This document shows positions 57,701-64,000 of a DNA stretch of 64,000 nt, in pieces (position 1 is the first letter of the stretch; every line of letters starts with the position of its first letter). The stretch comes from Rhodocollybia butyracea (Eukaryota; Basidiomycota; Agaricomycetes; Agaricales; Omphalotaceae): contig JADNRY010000020.1 of assembly GCA_015501585.1 (NCBI GenBank), forward strand, positions 248,001-312,000, in the 5' to 3' direction. The position numbers and the translations under genes were made by a program. The notes under the pieces were generated by a model. The model was not told the DNA's origin. It made no database searches and saw nothing but the letters and a program-made list of their open reading frames with translations.

Positions 57701-59169
57701 ATCACACATGTTGAAGTGCAAATTTTTGATCATCAGGTGCAGTGAACCCCACGACAAGGTGGTGTGCCCCTGAGAAATATTCACCACAAACCTCCCACTC
57801 CGAGTTTTGTCTAAGAGAAAGTCACGGATGGATGTATGCACAGGTCTTACTGGGGTGTCAAATGTATCAACACCAGAAAAGAGTGATCCAAGAAAACAAA
57901 TCACTGCATCAATAGTATCACCTCTCTCTCCATTGCTGTTTGTACTATGATGCTGAGAGCCCATGATTTGAATTTTTTTCAGTGCAGTCCTTGAGAGTGG
58001 TTCAAATGCAGCTAATACAAGGCTCATCACATCCTGGTATCTTTCCATTGTCTCTGGATCAAAACACTCTTCAAGTATGGCCATGTACAGCATATCCAGT
58101 GGTGTTAAGGTCTTATGACTACCCGGGGCTGTAGCCATGAATTCTTGGAAGCGTGTTTGGATTGAGGAGCCACCCCTCCCACTTCCACGGAGGGCCTTGC
58201 AAACAGTGGATGCCCATTGGAAATACCCTTCTGCTTTTCTGGCAAGAATCCTACACTGGGATTCTTCCAGAATACCTAGCCCTCCTCCCTGACCTGACAT
58301 TTTCCTCACCACAAATCTGTATATATCTTCATATGTCCCTCTGATGTCATTCATCTTTTGGATTTTAGCAGTGGGATCCCTATTTATGAACTTTTCCACA
58401 TAGACTATTATATCATTTTCCAATCTGGATGTTGCAAAAACCCGAAAATTGGATGGAAGATCATGTATTCCACTCATCAACACTGAGAGCAGTCTATCTC
58501 TTGGCTCATCTGGCATCTGTGGACCAGATTCATCCAAAGCATCAAATATAATGACTACATGTTTGGCTGGATCAACCCATTGAGCAGGCCCCACAATGAG
58601 CTTTTCCCATTGTCTTTGTATACTTGTACTCCCTGAGATCAAAGGGTCTTCTTCAAAGGCATGGAGTAATCCCTTTGCAAAGTCCCGGTTGCCAACACCC
58701 AGACTATAGGCAATAGTGCGCAAGGCATTGCTTGGTGTTCTACTCTCAAGCAATGACCGGTTGAAGGCAAAAAATGCAACAAGAAATTGAAGGTCCTGAA
58801 GTTCTTTCCCAACTGTATGGGCAATGGCAGACTTTCCTGTGCCAGCCTCTCCACAAAGTATATATGTCCTGGACAAGTTGTTATCCTTGTGTTGGACCCA
58901 ACCAGTGATCTCCTTGATAATATCTCTTCTTGTGTCTGGCAAGCAGATCTTATCATCATCAATTCCTGCATCTTCAACATATCTCAATTCCTCTCGAAGC
59001 TTCTGTGTTATGTCTTTGCCTAGGAGCAAGTCCAAAGCAAGTCAGCATCTTGATGCAGATGAGCTTCAAGTTCAGTCACTTACCTGAGATTGTTTGAAAG
59101 TTATTGATAACTTTAGTACCAGTGAACTCTGACCCGCTGATCAAAAAATTGTGAGCACCAGGAAAGAAC
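54704..59169 (-). CDS. NACHT-WD40 NLR (NWD-type) protein
   Basis: Exons 59084-59169 (5' incomplete), 57431-59019 and 54704-57265 join in phase through GT-AG introns of 64 and 165 bp, giving about 1,410 residues. The first exon reads FFPGAHNFLISGSEFTG, like the short segment that precedes NACHT in many Agaricomycete NLRs. NACHT: Walker A GEAGTGKSA, Walker B VVIIFDALDES, and sensor-like FRVFATSRLE. An alpha-helical linker and a winged-helix-like region with LRPVHTS-type motif (VRPVHTSIRDFLL) follow. Exon 3 holds TPHLYLSAIPFIP, then 15 WD40 repeats, then the family's C-terminal block (GWIYASNSLLLWIP ... FVHG). NLRs of this build act as intracellular switches in non-self recognition or programmed cell death. 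The start codon was not found; an in-frame stop lies just upstream of 59169, so an upstream exon is expected. Confidence 0.88.
55118..57052 (-). repeat. 15 tandem WD40 repeats, 129 bp each
   Basis: Fifteen consecutive 43-residue units with consensus GHT-x-x-V-x-SVAFSPDGRRIVSGS, then a variable D-K/N/R pair and RVWDAESGKPV. Most units differ at only a handful of positions: the residues after GHT, the residue after SVAFS, and the S/W/G before D. The last unit is degenerate. Such DNA-level similarity implies recent duplication or gene conversion among repeats. Assembly could also have collapsed or expanded the array. Confidence 0.93.
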
Positions 59170-61661
59170 CTGGATGGAAGCGTTCATCAGTGAGTACCAA
59201 ACAAGTCATAAATCCTGTTTTCATACATGTTATTGCCTTGTTCTCTGAGTGTTTGTGCTGGGACCTGTTGGGACATGATGGGCAAAAGATAAGAACGTAC
59301 AACAACCATCGTTCATATATATCATTATATATAGAAAGTATCCAGGAATAACTAGGTGCCCTGGGCACCTGAATCAACAATCGAAATTCACGCTGGATAT
59401 ATATCATTATACACATGTCAAATGAACTAGCATCAGCAAAATGTGTATGCACAGGAAGCCGCTTTCCGGCACTTTACGGCACTGTCCAGCCTGACAACGG
59501 CTCCAGTTCACCCACATTTTGCAAAATGTTGGGGGAAACGCAGTGCCCACAAAGTTTAGCTAAGCATTGCGTAAGTGATTCGCCGTTATCTTTTTGGCGC
59601 TTATTAGATTTGAGCGTCTTTTTGGCCGATCCGCTCCTGCGTCGGGATCCTAGCCCAAATTAGCTAGCGTTTCATCTAACCAAAAGAAATATGCTTCTAT
59701 TTAAGACGAGGTAAAGTACAAACCGTAGATCCTTCAATTCAGTGGGTACTAATCGATTGTGATTTACTCACCTTCCTTCTTATCCAGGTCCCATCGTGCT
59801 TGTCCCGACTGTCCCGGCGTAGCAACTCTACAGGTCTTCGTATTTGACGTCGGGATACCTAGGCTCTTTTGCTGATGCCTACGGCGTCGCATGATCCGGC
59901 CACATGACGGTATTAGAATCACATAAATCTGTTCGGCAGATTTACATAAAGAAAGCTGATTATCCTTATAGGATAATTAGCATAATCAGTGGTTTTCAGT
60001 TGCCTGAAATGGTAACTGAAATTTTATGATAAACTATTGAAGGAATATCCTATCTCATTGTACAATTTCAGTGCATCTTTCTGCTGAGCAAATTTTTTTA
60101 TCTTTACCATGTAATTAGGTATCGACTCCAGGATCCTATCTTGGAAGTACTTTCTAACTGTGATCATGAATGGCGCCTTGAAACTGGAGGCAAAATAGCA
60201 AGGATGTTCGTATAAACGACGAAGAGCTTGCTCCTTTACCATTAACTAATCCTGTTGTATATCAGCAACGTGCGATGAATTAACTGCTGGAATCATGGGT
60301 CACAGAGTAGAGTAATAGGGATGGAACGCAGAACAACCGTGAGGAACAGAGGTATGCCACTGCCGACCTCCACAAACAACTCGATAAGTAACGTATCCCA
60401 TTATGAACAGTATCTCTACAAAGGATAGTAGTATCGTACACGGGGAAGCGGAGTCGATTGGGCTCATCGACATATTCAGCGTTGGCCTTTTGGGTTCCCG
60501 GAGGAACGTCGTCGCCGAAGACGGCAGTGCACTCACAGCTGCTTCCGTCTATAATAATCTTGATTCTGAGAAATACATCTAGATGACAGTTGGGAGGGAG
60601 GCGTAAGTGGATTGGAAAGATACGGGAATGGAAGTCTCACCGAGCGAAATATAATCGAGAGAGCAGTCGTCATGGTGATGGTTGACCAGAGGCATCCGAA
60701 GTACCAGTACAGTACAGTGTGTGCTCGACTCCTTGAGACACCTGTGATTCACCGGTACCGATAACTTCCCTGGCCGATCGTGTAGAAGCCCGACTGCCGC
60801 CAGAGGTTTGGTCTAGATATATGAATCACGTCAGAAAATATTTGTCGTTTACCACAACGAGTGAGTAGAGAGTCAAGTCGTCGCAATATTTGTCTCTAGC
60901 TCCTGCCTGTGGCATCAAGGCCCGAATCGGTATACGTATCCAACTCTGAGTCGTAGACAACACCAGCGTGGACTGAAGCCCGGCCGAGGTTTAACCACCA
61001 GCTCCGCGATTTTCCAGTGTCATCCTCGACATCCTAGGTATTCGATTACCCGCGCGGATTCCTGCACGCGCAGCGAATGCGTCTCCACGCTGTCGGAACC
61101 ATTGAGGCGGGTACATCCTAGAAACGAGCAGAGAATAGACTCGATGTGGTTTATTAGGAGGATGTAGTTTGTGACAATATCGTAAAAACGAGTTTTAAAC
61201 GGAGTGAAACACGGGAGGTTGCCATAGTTGGAGATCAAAAGAATACAGCCGCATTTCGAGGAGGCGTTCGAAAGGTGACCTCCAATAGAATCCATCGACT
61301 GAGGCAGGAGCGACCGTTGGAAAACAGGCTCTGTTGGCTCCTGAAGCTGAAGCTGAAGCGCTCAGGGCCGGATACTTCATCGACGTGTACGCAGAGAAGA
61401 AGGGGAGACACTTGAGAATTTTGCAAGCTTTAGCTTGTAGACTTGGCTAAATTAGAAAATGAGAAGTCAGAACCGAAAAAAGTTGATAGCAAGGAACCAG
61501 CTGGGACCAGGTAGAATAATTACCGAGTCGTCATATCTCATAGAGCGCCAAAAATCGGACGAGCCTGCTGGGACCGTTTGTGAAGGCAGAGCTTTCTACT
61601 CATTCACATCCTCTCTGACATCTCTTCGGACATCGATGCCGATTGCTAGAGAGTCCATAAT
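59170..61661. other. Spacer with weak coding candidates
   Basis: It probably contains the NLR promoter and missing first exon. On the minus strand 60280-60574 is an open frame without ATG containing KIIIDGSSCECTAVFGDDVP and then PNRLRFPVYDT. Nearby, MTTALSIIFRS (ATG near 60677) is followed by a GTGAGA donor, but phases do not join cleanly. Another minus frame at 60024-60242 (LRRLYEHPCYFASSFKAPF) is unidentified. None is strong enough for a gene call. Confidence 0.3.
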
Positions 61662-61866
61662 TCAAATTGTGTACTGGGAGATTTCCAACAGGGATGGTGA
61701 ATCTGGTCCAGAGATCACCGAGTTGGCATGAAGAGGATGGATTTTATTTCGAGTAAGACTTCTGCGTCGCTGGCTATTTTTCAATGGAAAGATTATATCA
61801 ATATATGTATCTGCGAGTATTATGGACAATTCGTTAGCTTTGGAAATGGTAAATGAGGATACGTAC

Positions 61867-61934
61867 TGTGCTTCATTGACCTCAGTGATATTTTCCTTCA
61901 ATTCCCTCTGTCCAGACTCTGACTCTAGCTCCAT
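61867..61934 (-). CDS. Possible first exon of an unknown gene
   Basis: The ATG at 61934 follows a CT-rich leader (TTTCTCTTTCC-CTTTCTCTCTTCAC), common upstream of starts in basidiomycetes. It opens MELESESGQRELKENITEVN and reaches a good GTACGT donor at 61866. Downstream exons cannot be fixed: candidate acceptors near 61770 and 61800 give different frames. Function unknown. Confidence 0.25.
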
Positions 61935-63613
61935 TTTTAGAGTGCACTTGTGAAGAGAGAAAGATAGGAAAGAGAAAGGGCTGTTGTCAGGGACAACAAC
62001 GGTGTGTGAAAATCAGGGCGCTAGATGAACCATGTGCATGAGCGCTCGATTGTCTTCAACAATCAACAAAGTTTCGATAGGTCAACGTCGAACGAACCAA
62101 AAATGCCTGATTCGACAAAAGACGTCGCTGTGAATGACGATCCGTTCACCCCGCAGCGTTCGAAGTTCTAGTTCCAGACTCAATAATTATTTCCATAATA
62201 GGTATCAGGGAAGAAGAGGAACTGAGCACGAGAAATAGATAATCGATATAACTAACGTACTGACAATTGCGTAGCTCGCTCTGACACAGAATGAGCCGAG
62301 TCAGGTAGACGCACCTATTCCCCCAGTCCACCCACGTTTTGGGCCCGGAGCTGGGGCCTTCCAGAATTTGCTAACAGTGACTCTCATTGTATCAAAGCTG
62401 TTGAGCGACGGGAAGCCTGGGCTACTTCAACAGTTTCCCCATTTCTCCATCTTACTTACTTCGCCCCGAAACCGGAATCAGGAGTCTTGTCCGCTGTTTT
62501 TCCGACTGCTTTAAGTTGGATGCGAGCCTAGTAGGAGATGGGTATATAACATCTAACTTCATTTGACAACTCCCAGATCGGGCTAAAGGTCTCCTAGCCT
62601 GTTCGGACCCTGTCGAAACACGAGTCGAAACATGAGTTTTATGGTGTCATTCACCCCACTGCACTGTCATTCGGACATGCCTTTCAAGTTCATCGAAGTT
62701 ATCAGAAGTGGTTTGCAAGTTTCGGACTATTGCAAAGACGGCTGTAAATAGCGGCTCAACTTATACAGTTTCTTAAGTGATAAGTTGTACATCTTTCAAG
62801 AAAATCTACGTACCCTCAAATGCGCTTGAACGAGCGAACTATATTGGTAACACCGCATCCCGGACTCTGGGGCTGCATCTCAATGGTAGTTTGTGAGTAA
62901 AACTTCATCCTACCATTCCGAAATATGTCGACTTTATGGTCACCTTCAGAGATGCACCAACAGCTAGCTGCGACAACAACTACTAACGAGTTTAACTTAA
63001 CCCACGGTTGCCTACCACCGCCGCCGCGTAGATGCTATCTTGTTGAGAATAGCGTACTTGCAGTTTCATCGTTGGCTAGTACAGTGGATCTTCGTAGTTG
63101 TTCTAGTTGGTGTACCTATTTTTCCGGGGTGGATTGAAACCACGGAATAGGATTAGATGAGGTAGTGCACATGCCTTATGGAACAGCTTCCTAAAGTTCC
63201 GAGTCCAGCTTCGGTAACACAGTACCTGCGAGTACTTGAATACAGTTGCCAGATTGAGTATGGAAACAGATAAGAGGCCTATCTAAAAATGGAATAAATC
63301 GAAGCACGGGCAGTAGTGGCTTGAGCATGATCCACACCGCACAAATTTCCGAAGTGTATTTGCATTGAGACCTACAAGAGTCGAAGGATCAGTGGGTACG
63401 TGAATCTATAATCCTAATATCTATTGTCGACGGTATTGTTCAGGGATCGGTCAGAATGCTAGGTCGTTTGGGGTTTCGAAAAGGAGGTTTCTTGCGATAC
63501 AAGTCTGCTATATTACCGCCTGAGGAAAGCAACTCTTTCTCTCGCATCAAGCTCTATATCATGCCAGATTTCAATGCCGTCGAACATTATATAGAAATGC
63601 TATAACAACTCAC
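61935..63613. other. Spacer, nothing firm
   Basis: No convincing gene. A plus-strand ATG at 62103 opens MPDSTKDVAVNDDPFTPQRS and stops at once. A 70-residue plus frame at 62925-63137 has no family resemblance. The stretch from 63540 leftward should contain the last exon or 3' untranslated region of the BTB gene. Confidence 0.3.
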
Positions 63614-64000
63614 CCACTTCTTGTATATAATCTCTGGCGTAAACTCTGCTACCTTCGCCGGAGGAACATTCATAAGAAGCGGAGGAATATCATTCATGAA
63701 CTCCTCGTCATCATGCTTAATGGCAAACTGCAAAAGTCGCAAACGTTTATCCTGGAGTCTTTTGAGGGCCAGTTCATTTTTGTCTTGGAAACTGCAGCTC
63801 GGATACAGTACCTCCCTAAAATAACTCTTATTCAATAAAGCCAAGAAATTCAACTCGAAAACAATCGCACACCTAAACTCACTCTTACAAGCATGAATCA
63901 TGCTGAAGATCTGGTATTTCTCCGCGGCTTCAGCCAATGCAAGCATCGTATCGAAGTTCAGTTCTTTGAGAACAGGAAAAGGACGTGGATAAGTGGCTTG
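63614..64000 (-). CDS. BTB/POZ-type protein, internal exon, truncated by window edge
   Basis: The open frame enters from the right edge in the phase ATYPRPFPVLKELNFDTML and continues ALAEAAEKYQIFSMIHACKS, the helical C-terminal half of a fungal BTB/POZ domain (the usual L-x-x-LAxAAEKYxI motif). A charged helical segment follows (KRLQDKRLRLLQFAIKHDDE) and ends EIIYKKW at a GTGAGT donor (63613). The frame would otherwise stop at 63587. The start and most of the BTB domain lie outside the window. Fungal proteins of this class mostly have unknown roles; protein-protein interaction is inferred from the domain. Confidence 0.65.

Overview
The window reads as nuclear DNA of a filamentous basidiomycete (Agaricomycetes). 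The evidence is short GT-AG introns of about 50-165 bp, a NACHT-WD40 NLR of Agaricomycete type, small secreted cysteine-rich proteins, and dense LTR retrotransposon and MITE content. A Rhizoctonia/Ceratobasidiaceae-like source is my guess from overall style; no marker gene proves it. Gene models were spliced by eye.

Layout. 0-5.6 kb: the 3' end of a multi-pass membrane protein gene on +, an alpha/beta hydrolase on - (767-1877), and a complete paralogue of the membrane protein on - (4298-5612). 8.7-22.7 kb: a duplicated cluster of secreted eight-cysteine proteins, all on the minus strand. Two family-1 genes (9018-9359 and 21540-21878) bracket three tandem family-2 units: one intact (14923-15300), one truncated (17224-17383), one frameshifted (19137-19543). 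Inside this block are a 1.3 kb element with long terminal inverted repeats and a fold-back element. 23.1-25.1 kb: a probably damaged gene for a Ser-rich protein with a C-terminal membrane anchor.

26.6-54.6 kb is a mobile-element landscape. A fresh LTR retrotransposon (27512-34300) has almost identical 1.06 kb LTRs but no coding capacity. Four copies of an LTR-like repeat, here called A, lie in opposed orientations. They host MITEs with TA target duplications and solo LTRs with 5-bp target duplications, including MITE-in-MITE-with-solo-LTR nesting at 45030-46475. A gypsy-type protease remnant follows, then a complete but decayed Ty1/copia element (48276-54640, minus strand, TSD CTTTT). That element is interrupted by a solo LTR and by a 666-bp palindromic CACTG-ended element.

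54.7-59.2 kb: a large NLR (NACHT plus 15 nearly identical WD40 repeats), ending 63 bp from the copia LTR. 59.2-63.6 kb is mostly unassigned. The right edge cuts a BTB/POZ-type gene on -.

The most interesting content is the eight-cysteine secreted protein cluster, caught at different stages of birth and decay, and the NLR with homogenised WD40 repeats, a type of gene associated with allorecognition or immunity in fungi. Both sit beside nested transposons, which could drive such turnover.
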